Shown here piece after piece: positions 5,644-12,223 of a stretch of 13,067 nt of DNA (the first letter of the stretch is position 1; each line of letters begins with the position of its first letter). Where the stretch lies: assembly GCA_042217615.1 (NCBI GenBank), contig JBDGSI010000051.1, forward strand, positions 1 through 13,067, written 5' to 3'. Both the position numbers and the translations under genes were made by a program. The notes under the pieces were generated by a model. It was not told the DNA's origin, made no database searches, and saw only the letters and a program-made list of their open reading frames with translations. Source of the stretch: JBDGSM01 sp042217615. GTDB lineage: Archaea > Nanohalarchaeota > Nanosalinia > Nanosalinales > Nanosalinaceae.

Positions 5644-5676
5644 CAGGGAAGTATTACGTTGTATTATCCGATAGTT

Positions 5677-6639
5677 ATGAAAGCTGTTGTACTTGCTGGC
5701 GGCCACGCAACCCGTTTATGGCCTGTTACTAAAAATCGTGCTAAGCCTTTGCTTCCTCTTGGTGAGCGTCCGATCATTGACTTTATTGTTGATGATCTGG
5801 ATGAGGTTGATGAGATTATTATCTCTACGAATGCCAAGTTCAAAGAGGATTTTGAGGATTATGTTGATGAGTATGATAGGGAGGATACCCGTGTAGTTGT
5901 TGAGGATCAGGATTCTGAGGAGGAGAAGCCCGGTACTATCGGTGCTATCCTTAAACTGATTGAAACCGAGGACTTGGAGGACGACCTGTTTATTATAGGA
6001 GGGGATAACTATCTTGGATTCGATCTCTCCGATTTCCTGGAGTTTGCTGAAGGCCGTGAAGGCCCTTCAAACGTTGTTTACGATGTTAAGCAGGAGGAAA
6101 TGGCGAAGAGTTTTGGAATCGTTGATACTGACGGTGAGAGGATTGTAGGTTTTGAGGAGAAACCTGAGGAACCTCCGTCTACACTTGCCTCCACAGCATG
6201 TTACTTCTTCCCTGAGGAAAAGGTATCGCTTTTCCAGGAGTACGAGCAGCATTTCCAAGAAACCGATGTACCTAAAGAACAGTACCTCGATGAACCAGGC
6301 AGGCTGATTGAATGGGCTCACGAAGAAACACCAATGTTCGCATTCGACTTCGACGGAGACTGGTTCGACATCGGCACGCCAAGAGGCTATCTGAACGCAA
6401 TGAACGCAGTAATAGACTCAAAAATCGTGAACGGGGAAACCGAAGACTGCGTCCTGGGAGAAAACGTCTACATAATGGAAGGTGCAGAAGCAAAAGACTC
6501 CACAATCAAAAACTCGATAATCTTCCCAAACGTCACAGTGGAAGAATCAGAGGTCAGGAACTCCATAATCGACAGGAAATCAGATATAAAAGACATAGAT
6601 CTCAACGATGCAGTGATCGGAGAACACTCAACACTGTGA
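5677..6639 (+). CDS. Sugar-1-phosphate nucleotidyltransferase (RmlA/GlmU-like) with C-terminal beta-helix
   Basis: 320 residues. It should activate a sugar phosphate with an NTP to give an NDP-sugar for glycans or surface polymers; whether glucose with dTTP or another pair cannot be told. The nucleotide-binding signature GGHATRLWPVT with KPLLP spans residues 8-27, the metal-binding GGD is at 108-110, and VGFEEKP and WFDIGTP follow as in the family. The last 70 residues (CVLGENVYIMEGA, STIKNSIIFPNVTV and similar) look like a short left-handed beta-helix. The open frame extends far upstream, but the ATG at 5677 matches the family start and follows a good TATA box. Codon use switches inside the gene: GAG, GAT and GTT early, GAA, GAC and GTC after about 6240. 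It has no AGGCCT motif in 963 bases. Confidence 0.92.
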   Translation: MKAVVLAGGHATRLWPVTKNRAKPLLPLGERPIIDFIVDDLDEVDEIIISTNAKFKEDFEDYVDEYDREDTRVVVEDQDSEEEKPGTIGAILKLIETEDLEDDLFIIGGDNYLGFDLSDFLEFAEGREGPSNVVYDVKQEEMAKSFGIVDTDGERIVGFEEKPEEPPSTLASTACYFFPEEKVSLFQEYEQHFQETDVPKEQYLDEPGRLIEWAHEETPMFAFDFDGDWFDIGTPRGYLNAMNAVIDSKIVNGETEDCVLGENVYIMEGAEAKDSTIKNSIIFPNVTVEESEVRNSIIDRKSDIKDIDLNDAVIGEHSTL

Positions 6640-6642
6640 AAA

Positions 6643-6661
6643 AAGGCCTTCTCCAGGCCTT
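6643..6661. terminator. Hairpin between convergent genes, built from two AGGCCT motifs
   Basis: AAGGCCT (6643-6649), loop TCTCC, AGGCCTT (6655-6661): a perfect seven-base stem in the 27-base gap between the nucleotidyltransferase and ribE stops. It may act as a two-way terminator or RNA end. There is no strong T-tract on either side. Confidence 0.5.
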
Positions 6662-6666
6662 GATTC

Positions 6667-7260
6667 CTATCTTCCTTCCAGCATTTCTTCTGCGTAACGT
6701 GCCATTACATCAGTTTCCACGTTTACAGAGTCTCCCTCCTTTTTTTCTGAGAGATTGGTTTCCTTCCAGGTCTCAGGTATAACAGTTACAGAAAAACCGG
6801 TTTCTGAAACCTGTGTAACAGTCAGGCTTATGCCTTCCACAGCTACAAAACCTTTCTCAACAATATACTTTCCAAGGCCTTCAGGCAGTGAGAACGTCAT
6901 GTTCCATCCTTCTTCAAGCTCTTCTACTTCTTCAATAGTTGAGCAGCCTTCTATATGGCCCTGTACCATGTGACCTCCCATTCTGTCTCTAGGTGTTAAG
7001 GCCTTCTCCAGGTTTAACTGGTCTCCTTCTTCAAGCTGGTCAAACCATGTTCTTTCCAGTGTTTCTTCTGATAGGAAGAACTCTGCGGTCCCGTCATCGC
7101 GCAGGGATTCGATTGTAAGGCATGCTCCGGAGACATTGATTGAATCTCCTAGCTCATCGTCGTCAAAGAACGTTGAAGCCTTTATCCTTACTCTATAGCC
7201 TTCTCCTGCATCTTTAATGTTTTCAACGGTTCCGATCGCCTGAGTTAGACCTGTAAACAT
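6667..7260 (-). CDS. ribE: Riboflavin synthase, alpha-chain (bacterial) type
   Basis: 197 residues, a full-length two-barrel riboflavin synthase that dismutates two 6,7-dimethyl-8-ribityllumazine molecules to riboflavin. Barrel one begins with the diagnostic MFTGL and contains SGACLT at 44-49. Barrel two begins around RDRMGGHMVQGHIEG (92-105) and contains VEGISLTV. The frame extends 11 codons further upstream, but MFTGL is the family start and a TATA-like box (7281-7290) sits 26 bases before it, so the message is probably leaderless. Many archaea use an unrelated, lumazine-synthase-like RibC instead, so this enzyme belongs to the family typical of bacteria. No other riboflavin gene is in the window. 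Confidence 0.95.
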   Translation of the reverse strand: MFTGLTQAIGTVENIKDAGEGYRVRIKASTFFDDDELGDSINVSGACLTIESLRDDGTAEFFLSEETLERTWFDQLEEGDQLNLEKALTPRDRMGGHMVQGHIEGCSTIEEVEELEEGWNMTFSLPEGLGKYIVEKGFVAVEGISLTVTQVSETGFSVTVIPETWKETNLSEKKEGDSVNVETDVMARYAEEMLEGR

Positions 7261-7280
7261 ACAAAGGTACAGCCTTCCAA

Positions 7281-7290
7281 AGTTTTTTAT
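7281..7290 (-). promoter_or_regulatory. TATA-like promoter of ribE
   Basis: Minus-strand ATAAAAAACT is centred about 26 bases before the ATG at 7260, consistent with a leaderless transcript. No room or structure for an FMN riboswitch is seen. Confidence 0.5.
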
Positions 7291-7370
7291 CAAAACCCTA
7301 TGGACCTGTAACAGGAGCCAATCCAGGTGAAAGAATTCAGTTGGGAAGAGTTAATGAGGAAGTAAAGGAG

Positions 7371-7375
7371 AAAAA
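7371..7375 (-). terminator. T-tract after 5S rRNA
   Basis: A TTTTT run followed by CTCC, just past the 3' end of the 5S gene on the minus strand; a probable transcription end. Confidence 0.4.
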
Positions 7376-7377
7376 CA

Positions 7378-7493
7378 GTCCGGCAACGTCCTGGGAATCC
7401 CGCCGTCAGGCAGTACTATCCAGATCGATGGAGGACTTAACTTCCGTGTTCGGAATGGGTACGGGTGTTGCCCCTCCTCTCTGGTCGCCGGTA
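7378..7493 (-). rRNA. rrf: 5S ribosomal RNA
   Basis: Read on the minus strand it contains the archaeal 5S core: CCCGTACCC, ATTCCGAACACGGAAGTTAAG, TCCTCC and GATAGTACTG. Helix I forms from CCGGCGAC (7491 inward) and GTTGCCGG (ending 7380), with one G.U pair. Helix II forms from GAGGA and TCCTC around the loop. The exact ends are uncertain by two or three bases. A TATA box (minus-strand TATTTAAAA, 7514-7522) lies about 25 bases upstream and a T-tract follows. No 16S or 23S rRNA lies in the window, so this copy is transcribed alone. A plus-strand open frame crosses it in antisense and should not be annotated over it. Confidence 0.95.
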
Positions 7494-7513
7494 ACCAGTA
7501 AACAAGGTGTAAA

Positions 7514-7522
7514 TTTTAAATA
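7514..7522 (-). promoter_or_regulatory. TATA box of 5S rRNA
   Basis: Minus-strand TATTTAAAA, centred 25-27 bases before the inferred 5S 5' end. Confidence 0.65.
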
Positions 7523-7558
7523 CCTAAACAAGGCCTGGTTTCGAGAACCTTTCACAGG

Positions 7559-7566
7559 ATATTTAT
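7559..7566 (+). promoter_or_regulatory. TATA-like promoter of the small membrane protein
   Basis: ATATTTAT is centred 27 bases before the ATG at 7590. This supports that start over the longer frame and suggests a leaderless message. Confidence 0.5.
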
Positions 7567-7589
7567 TCAACCATTCCAAAGGTCAACTT

Positions 7590-7829
7590 ATGAGCGTGAG
7601 AAGTAGTGGAGGTATTAAAGACAAGCTTGAGACCTCTACAATAATTGACTTAATGACTGTAATCGTTCTAGCCTACGACTTCATGCTGCTTCAAGATACA
7701 GGACAGTTCGGAGGAGGGCCTTCCGTATTCTCCCTTTCAGCAAACCCCAGTATTATTGCAGCACAGTTAACAGGCCTTTTACTGGTTACCTATATTTTAG
7801 AGGCTATTGTCGACAGTTCAGGACATTAA
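7590..7829 (+). CDS. Small two-helix membrane protein, unknown function
   Basis: 79 residues, not recognised. A short basic N-terminus (SVRSSGGIKDK) precedes a first hydrophobic segment (TIIDLMTVIVLAYDFMLL, about 20-37), a glycine-rich loop, and a second segment (IIAAQLTGLLLVTYILEAIV, about 53-73). The open frame continues upstream to 7341, but that part is the antisense of 5S rRNA, and the ATG at 7590 has a TATA-like box at the right distance. The 3' end overlaps the stop of the convergent PUA-like gene by 12 bases. Confidence 0.6.
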   Translation: MSVRSSGGIKDKLETSTIIDLMTVIVLAYDFMLLQDTGQFGGGPSVFSLSANPSIIAAQLTGLLLVTYILEAIVDSSGH

Positions 7830-8288
7830 AGATTCACGGAGCTCTGACGCTCTTCCTTCAGGAATTCGAGAGGAGACAAGGTTATCCATGAAGAAGCCGC
7901 AGCCGATAACCCTTCCACAGTACTCCAAGGCCACGTAACCTTTTTCTTTAACTGCGTAACGGCTTTCCTCTATCAAGTCTTTATCCCGTTCTATCATTTC
8001 ATCTTCAAGCAAAAGCATGAACTCATCTTCCTCTAACCCCACAACATTCCTGCCGATTTTGCTGTCCAGAAGCTGAAGGAAGTAGGTTGTAGGCTTGACA
8101 CCTATATCCATAAACCTCAAGGCCCTGACACCTTCAGTCTCCGATTCAAGGCCTGAATCCTTCTCTGACTTCAGCCATACATCTCCCGAAACCTCTCTGA
8201 ATTTAAGGCCTTCCAGCTCCCGTTTTCTAACTCCGAAACGATCTTCAAGGTAGTTATAAGCTTCCTTAACTTTTTCTGAATTTGGCAA
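7818..8288 (-). CDS. PUA-like/DUF7122-type protein, partner of RNA m5C methyltransferase
   Basis: 156 residues. It resembles small haloarchaeal proteins placed next to Nop2/Sun methyltransferases (DUF7122-like by memory). Shared features are a DRFGV segment, a Trp in DVWLKS, LRFMDIGVKPTTYFLQLL, a GRNVVGL strand, then a compact end YVALEYCGRVIGCGFFMDNLVSSRIPEGRAS that looks like a PUA-type RNA-binding fold. The likely role is docking RNA for the neighbouring enzyme, which is inference. It starts with TTG at 8288: an in-frame TGA lies three codons upstream, no ATG occurs before residue 60, and a perfect GGTGAT ribosome site sits five bases before the TTG. It overlaps the end of the methyltransferase gene by 23 bases. 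Confidence 0.8.
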   Translation of the reverse strand: MPNSEKVKEAYNYLEDRFGVRKRELEGLKFREVSGDVWLKSEKDSGLESETEGVRALRFMDIGVKPTTYFLQLLDSKIGRNVVGLEEDEFMLLLEDEMIERDKDLIEESRYAVKEKGYVALEYCGRVIGCGFFMDNLVSSRIPEGRASELRESLMS

Positions 8289-9144
8289 CGAATATCACCC
8301 CTGAGTTCAAGTGATACGGGTAGACTCTGACAGTTTTAACGGCTTCCTCCCCAAATAAAGAGTCTTGAAAGCTTTCAACCCCTTCAACACTGGGAATACT
8401 GGTTTCTATTTCCTCAAGTTCAAGCTCTGTGTTCTCAACTGCATGTATGGCAACTGCTTCGTTCTCCTTAGGAGTCAAAGTACACGTAGAGTATACCATA
8501 ACTCCTTCTTCTCTTAGAAGACTGCAGGCCTTCTCCACTAACTGTTTCTGAAGGTTTTGAAGGCCTTCAATCTCCTCTTCGGTTGCCGGTTTGAAGTCTC
8601 GGTAGTACCTGTCGCCTTCTCCACTGCAGGGAGCATCCAAGAGAATTCTATCAAATTTCCTGTCTTCAGGAAGATTTCTTGCATCGTAGTTGACTGCTGT
8701 TACTGCTGCCGACCCCGTCCTATAAATGTTGGCGTGTAGGCTTTTCATCCTGGAATTTGAGACATCGTTTGCCACTACAAGGCCTTTATTATTTATTTTT
8801 GCAGCTATCTGTGTTGTTTTGCCTCCGGGGGCGGCGCACATGTCAAGTATTTTCTCCCCTGGCTGAGGATCCAGAGTTTCTACAGGCAGGGCTGCGGATT
8901 CTTCCTGGACGTAGTACTCTCCTCTCCAGTGTTGAAGTGTTTTACCCGGTTTCTCTGTGTTTTTCAACCTGTAAACCTTTTTGTTCCAGGATGATTTTTC
9001 TACTTTTTCAAAGTTTTCTCTAAGTTCTTCTTCAAAACTGTTCGAGGCCTTTAAACCGTTTTTTCTAACTGTTTTGACTGGGTGACGGTTTCTTCTCTGT
9101 TTGAAGGCCTTCCAGTCATCGATTATTTCCTTATATTTTTCCAT
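8266..9144 (-). CDS. RNA cytosine-C5 methyltransferase, NOL1/NOP2/Sun family
   Basis: 292 residues. It transfers a methyl group from S-adenosylmethionine to C5 of cytosine in tRNA or rRNA; the exact site cannot be told. An N-terminal segment of about 80 residues precedes the Rossmann methyltransferase fold. Motif I DMCAAPGGKT is at 101-110, the SAM-contacting VANDVSNSRM follows, motif IV DAPCSG is at 170-175 (C173, product release), and motif VI STCTL is at 219-223 (C221, attacking nucleophile). Both catalytic cysteines are intact. The C-terminal RNA-binding domain that many relatives carry is absent here; a separate overlapping gene may supply it. It lies divergent from the NEW3-ABC operon. 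Confidence 0.93.
   Translation of the reverse strand: MEKYKEIIDDWKAFKQRRNRHPVKTVRKNGLKASNSFEEELRENFEKVEKSSWNKKVYRLKNTEKPGKTLQHWRGEYYVQEESAALPVETLDPQPGEKILDMCAAPGGKTTQIAAKINNKGLVVANDVSNSRMKSLHANIYRTGSAAVTAVNYDARNLPEDRKFDRILLDAPCSGEGDRYYRDFKPATEEEIEGLQNLQKQLVEKACSLLREEGVMVYSTCTLTPKENEAVAIHAVENTELELEEIETSIPSVEGVESFQDSLFGEEAVKTVRVYPYHLNSGVIFVAKFRKS
8294..8299 (-). promoter_or_regulatory. Ribosome binding site selecting a TTG start
   Basis: GGTGAT on the minus strand, five bases before TTG at 8288, inside the end of the methyltransferase gene. It matches the anti-Shine-Dalgarno perfectly and decides the unusual start of the PUA-like gene. Confidence 0.75.
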
Positions 9145-9195
9145 TTTTTTGGCTAAAGGGGTTTTTGGTTCGGTTTTGATCTTACTTCTTGCCGT

Positions 9196-9205
9196 AGTTT
9201 TTTGA
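9196..9205 (+). promoter_or_regulatory. TATA-like promoter of the NEW3-ABC operon
   Basis: AGTTTTTTGA is centred about 31 bases before the ATG at 9231. It is weak, but it is the best candidate in the 86-base divergent gap. Confidence 0.35.
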
Positions 9206-9230
9206 ACTTGAGTACAGGAAAGAGTTTTTC

Positions 9231-10325
9231 ATGTTGAGAAAACTGTTTTCGCTAACGGTTCTGGCTGTTTTATTTGCGTCCTTTACTGCCGGTGTAACAG
9301 GCCAGGACGTGGTGTTGAAAGAAGGTGAGATAGAGGAAATAGGAAATTACTCTTTCCATTACCTTTCACCCGGCGATGATGTAGTGTTCAAGATCGGGAA
9401 GATTACAGAGGAAGGAGAGAAAATAGTTCAAATCTTTGAAAACAGCGAGCTATGGAACTTAAGCAGTGAAAAACGAGAGCTGGAAGGGCTTTCCTACTCC
9501 ATTGAAAACATAAGCCTGTCGGATGAAGAGATCAGGCTCAAGGTTTTCTCAAATAAACAGATATTCGCCTCCTCAGAGATCAAAACAGATGACATCCCTC
9601 AGAGAATACTTGTAGCTCAAGGCGGCTCAACCAGCTTCACATTGGAAATAAGCAACACAGGGATAATAGACCAAACCTTCCAGCTAAACATTGAAAGCGC
9701 TGCAGAAGCATCTGCAACATTCAAAAACCAGGGATTCAACGTCTCCAGGATACACGTCCCTGCAGGAGAGACAAAACAGGTGCAGGCCTCCATAAAGTTT
9801 TCAAAAAACTCTTCCACAGGCCTTAACAACTTAACAGTTATTGCAGAAGGCACCAGCATATCTGAGAAAAACTTTAAATTCTATGTAAGGCCTCAAGAGT
9901 TTGAGGAACTTGAAAGAGAGCTTAACACGGATTTGGAGACAAGATATAAACGTGTATCTCCTGGAAGCGAGTTCTCTTTTACTTACAGTGTAAGGAATCT
10001 AGGTGAAGGAGTTGTTAATGATGTGGAGCTTGATGTAACTGTTCCTGAGGGTTGGGAGAAGTCTGTGACTCCGGAGAGCATTGAAAGAATTAGGAGATAT
10101 GAGCCCGGTACTTTCAGAGTCGATATAACAGTTCCTGAAAATGTTAAGCAGGGAGATTACTTTGTGGAAGTGAAATCCTCTACCGGGCAGGTCTCAAAGG
10201 TTGGAAGCAGCCGGCTCCGAGTTAATGTTTCAAAGAAAAGCGGTTTACGGTACTTAGGCCTCGCTATAATGGTTTTAAGCCTTGCATCGTTGGCAGCCGC
10301 TTACAGAAAGTTTGGTAGGAGGTAG
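9231..10325 (+). CDS. Membrane-anchored extracellular protein with NEW3-like beta domains
   Basis: 364 residues. A signal peptide (MLRKLFSLTVLAVLFASFTAG, cleavage probably near residue 24) leads an extracellular chain of beta-sandwich domains. A C-terminal helix (about 338-357, YLGLAIMVLSLASLAAAY) with a basic tail RKFGRR anchors it. The middle has two repeats of the NEW3/COG1470 type: SFTLEISNTGIIDQTF with VPAGETKQVQASIKF, then SFTYSVRNLGEGVVNDVELD with VPEGWEKSVTP and VPENVKQGDYFVEV. Asn-X-Ser/Thr sites are common and could be glycosylated. Such proteins often sit beside ABC-2 exporters, as here, where the ATPase gene follows seven bases after the stop. It probably works outside the cell with the transporter; the substrate is unknown. 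Codon style changes along the gene, A/C-ending around 9500-9870 and T/G-ending around 9900-10200. Confidence 0.82.
   Translation: MLRKLFSLTVLAVLFASFTAGVTGQDVVLKEGEIEEIGNYSFHYLSPGDDVVFKIGKITEEGEKIVQIFENSELWNLSSEKRELEGLSYSIENISLSDEEIRLKVFSNKQIFASSEIKTDDIPQRILVAQGGSTSFTLEISNTGIIDQTFQLNIESAAEASATFKNQGFNVSRIHVPAGETKQVQASIKFSKNSSTGLNNLTVIAEGTSISEKNFKFYVRPQEFEELERELNTDLETRYKRVSPGSEFSFTYSVRNLGEGVVNDVELDVTVPEGWEKSVTPESIERIRRYEPGTFRVDITVPENVKQGDYFVEVKSSTGQVSKVGSSRLRVNVSKKSGLRYLGLAIMVLSLASLAAAYRKFGRR
10318..10323 (+). promoter_or_regulatory. Ribosome binding site of the ABC ATPase gene
   Basis: GGAGGT overlaps the stop codon of the upstream gene and lies nine bases before the ATG at 10333, showing operonic translation. 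Confidence 0.7.
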
Positions 10326-10332
10326 TGTGTGA

Positions 10333-11223
10333 ATGGTTTTAGAGCTGGACGGCGTTGAGAAAAGCTACGGAAGCCTGAAGGTTTTGAAAGGTATTAACCT
10401 AGATATTCAGGAAGGTGAGATATTCGGGTTACTGGGTCCTAACGGCGCCGGCAAGACCACAATGTTTCAGACAGTTATAGGGCTTTTGAAACCAGATAAC
10501 GGGGAGATTCTGGTTGAAGGCGAAGCCCATGATAGAAGTAAAGCGGTTAAGAGAAAGATAGGTTACCTGCCTTCAGATATCAGTTTCTACGAAGGTATGA
10601 CAGGAAGACAGAACCTGAAGTTCTTCTCCGAACTCGCAGATAAAGACCCGGATATAGACCATCTTCTTGAAACAGTTTCTCTAGAAGAGCATGGAGACAG
10701 AAAAGTAGGCGACTACTCCACAGGCATGAAAAAAAGACTAGGAATCGCCCAATCGCTGATCAAAGACCCTGAAATAGCTATATACGATGAACCAACTACA
10801 GGCCTTGACCCGGAAGGGAAGAAAGAGTTCAGAAAACACGTTGAAAAAATAAACAAGAAGAAAAACATTACAGTAGTGATCTCCAGCCATATAACCGGAG
10901 AAATCGCCCCCTTATGCAGCAGATTCGGCATACTTTACAACGGCAAGATCCAGGCCTGCGGAACCAAGAAAGAACTCGCCCAGCAAACAGGTACAGACCA
11001 GAAAACAGTTATACAAGTGGAAAAACCTGGTAAAGCAGCTGAAACCCTGGAGGAAAACAGTATAGAGTTTGAAAAAAGCGGTAAAACATTTAAATTAAGT
11101 GAAGGCAGGGAAGGCCTCGACAAGTTGACGGGGAAAGGTCTTGGAGTTGAAAGATTTGATTTCAGCAGTTCAAGCCTTGAATCTGCATACATGAGTGTTA
11201 TAGGCAGGGAGGCAGATAAGTAA
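10333..11223 (+). CDS. ABC transporter ATP-binding protein (ABC-2 type exporter)
   Basis: 296 residues, one complete nucleotide-binding domain of the CcmA/NosF (COG1131) type plus a C-terminal extension. Walker A is GPNGAGKTT (36-44), the signature is YSTGMKKRL (about 128-136, a common variant of LSGGQ in this class), Walker B is IAIYDEPTTGLDP, and the H-loop is SSH. The last 85 residues (from about QQTGTDQKTVIQVEKPG) form a small alpha/beta regulatory-type extension seen in many exporter ATPases. The gene's TAA abuts the permease ATG (TAAATG), so ATPase and permease are translationally coupled. It powers export of an unknown substrate. Confidence 0.95.
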   Translation: MVLELDGVEKSYGSLKVLKGINLDIQEGEIFGLLGPNGAGKTTMFQTVIGLLKPDNGEILVEGEAHDRSKAVKRKIGYLPSDISFYEGMTGRQNLKFFSELADKDPDIDHLLETVSLEEHGDRKVGDYSTGMKKRLGIAQSLIKDPEIAIYDEPTTGLDPEGKKEFRKHVEKINKKKNITVVISSHITGEIAPLCSRFGILYNGKIQACGTKKELAQQTGTDQKTVIQVEKPGKAAETLEENSIEFEKSGKTFKLSEGREGLDKLTGKGLGVERFDFSSSSLESAYMSVIGREADK

Positions 11224-12216
11224 ATGGGATCTCTCTGGGATATAGGCGCGAAAGAAATAAGAGATAGTTTCTCAAGCAAAAAGTTTCTGGCAGTTCTAGG
11301 CCTTTTCATCGCGATTTCAATGTTCTCCGTGTTTATGGATGCTCAAATGTACCAAAGCCAGGTTTCAAATGTTTCAAGCCTTGAAGCCGGAGCAGTACCG
11401 GAGAAACCTTCTCTTGTACATGTTTTCCACAACTTATTCAGCTTCAACCTTCCTCTAACCGCTGCTTTACTAGGTCTTATGCTGAGCTATGATTACATCT
11501 CCAGTGAGAGAAATGAGGGAACTATTGAACTGCTTCTATCGTATCCTATATATCGGGATGAGATAGTAAACGGCAAACTGGTGGCAGGAATATTTACAGT
11601 AGCTTTCTCCCTTTTGATAGCTCTTTCAATGTCTACAGGCCTTGCAGTTTTCATGCTTAAACAGATCCCAAGCCTGCAGGCCTTAACACGGCTTTCATTC
11701 GTATGGCTCGGTACAGTGATCTACATAACGTTCTTCCTGAGTCTTGGAACGTTTTTATCAACTGTGTTCAGCTCTCGCTGGAGATCACTGGGCGCAGGAG
11801 CATTCATCCTCCTGTTCTTCATAGGTTTACCTCCTTTATCAGAATTGGCGGCCTCACAGGTATACCCTATGCCTGAGCCAGAGGTTACAGAAACACATTC
11901 CATGCATCCAGGAAGACCGTCTGTATATGTAGAAGATGGGAGGGTGACGGAGGAGAAAAGCAGTCTGGAGGAGAAGAGAGAAAAAGTTGAAAGAAAAAGG
12001 GAAAACTTCATAGAAGCGGTCTCAAGACTCTCACCCTTCACAACCTACCGGAACTACGGCACAGAAATGCTTCTAATGAAACACACCGGAGAAGGCCTTA
12101 AACCCTCATTCACAGAATCCCTGAGATCTTCACTGGGCTACCTGATATACCTTATCAGCCAGACCTCCCTTACACTTGCAGCCACATACACAGTATTTCT
12201 GCGGCAAGACCTCTAA
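11224..12216 (+). CDS. ABC-2 type permease (NosY-like)
   Basis: 330 residues with about six membrane segments: 21-37 (FLAVLGLFIAISMFSVF), around 75-93 (LPLTAALLGLMLSYDYI), around 120-142, around 155-175, around 187-206 (GAGAFILLFFIGLPPL), and near the C-terminus (LGYLIYLISQTSLTLAATY). The sequence SSERNEGTIELLLSYPIYRDEIVNGK after the second segment is the family hallmark that contacts the ATPase. Between the fifth and sixth segments lies an approximately 100-residue soluble loop with a charged helix rich in Glu and Lys/Arg (SSLEEKREKVERKRENF), likely a coiled coil outside the membrane. That loop may meet the NEW3-type partner, which is inference. It forms the transport channel with the preceding ATPase. 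Confidence 0.92.
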   Translation: MGSLWDIGAKEIRDSFSSKKFLAVLGLFIAISMFSVFMDAQMYQSQVSNVSSLEAGAVPEKPSLVHVFHNLFSFNLPLTAALLGLMLSYDYISSERNEGTIELLLSYPIYRDEIVNGKLVAGIFTVAFSLLIALSMSTGLAVFMLKQIPSLQALTRLSFVWLGTVIYITFFLSLGTFLSTVFSSRWRSLGAGAFILLFFIGLPPLSELAASQVYPMPEPEVTETHSMHPGRPSVYVEDGRVTEEKSSLEEKREKVERKRENFIEAVSRLSPFTTYRNYGTEMLLMKHTGEGLKPSFTESLRSSLGYLIYLISQTSLTLAATYTVFLRQDL

Positions 12217-12223
12217 AAAGCTT

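Noticed and set aside
5242..5676. Upstream extension of the nucleotidyltransferase frame
   Set aside because: It lies antisense to the glycine-zipper gene and upstream of the TATA box. The family start is the ATG at 5677.
6312..6782. 156-residue Arg-rich plus-strand frame
   Set aside because: It overlaps the nucleotidyltransferase in another frame and arises from its A/C-ending codons (GAA-C reads as Arg/Asn). Not a gene.
7261..7340. FMN riboswitch before ribE
   Set aside because: A TATA-like box sits only about 26 bases before the start, leaving no leader for a riboswitch.
7341..7589. N-terminal part of a 162-residue plus-strand frame
   Set aside because: It is the antisense of 5S rRNA and of the 5S promoter. 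The believable protein starts at the ATG at 7590 with its own TATA-like box.
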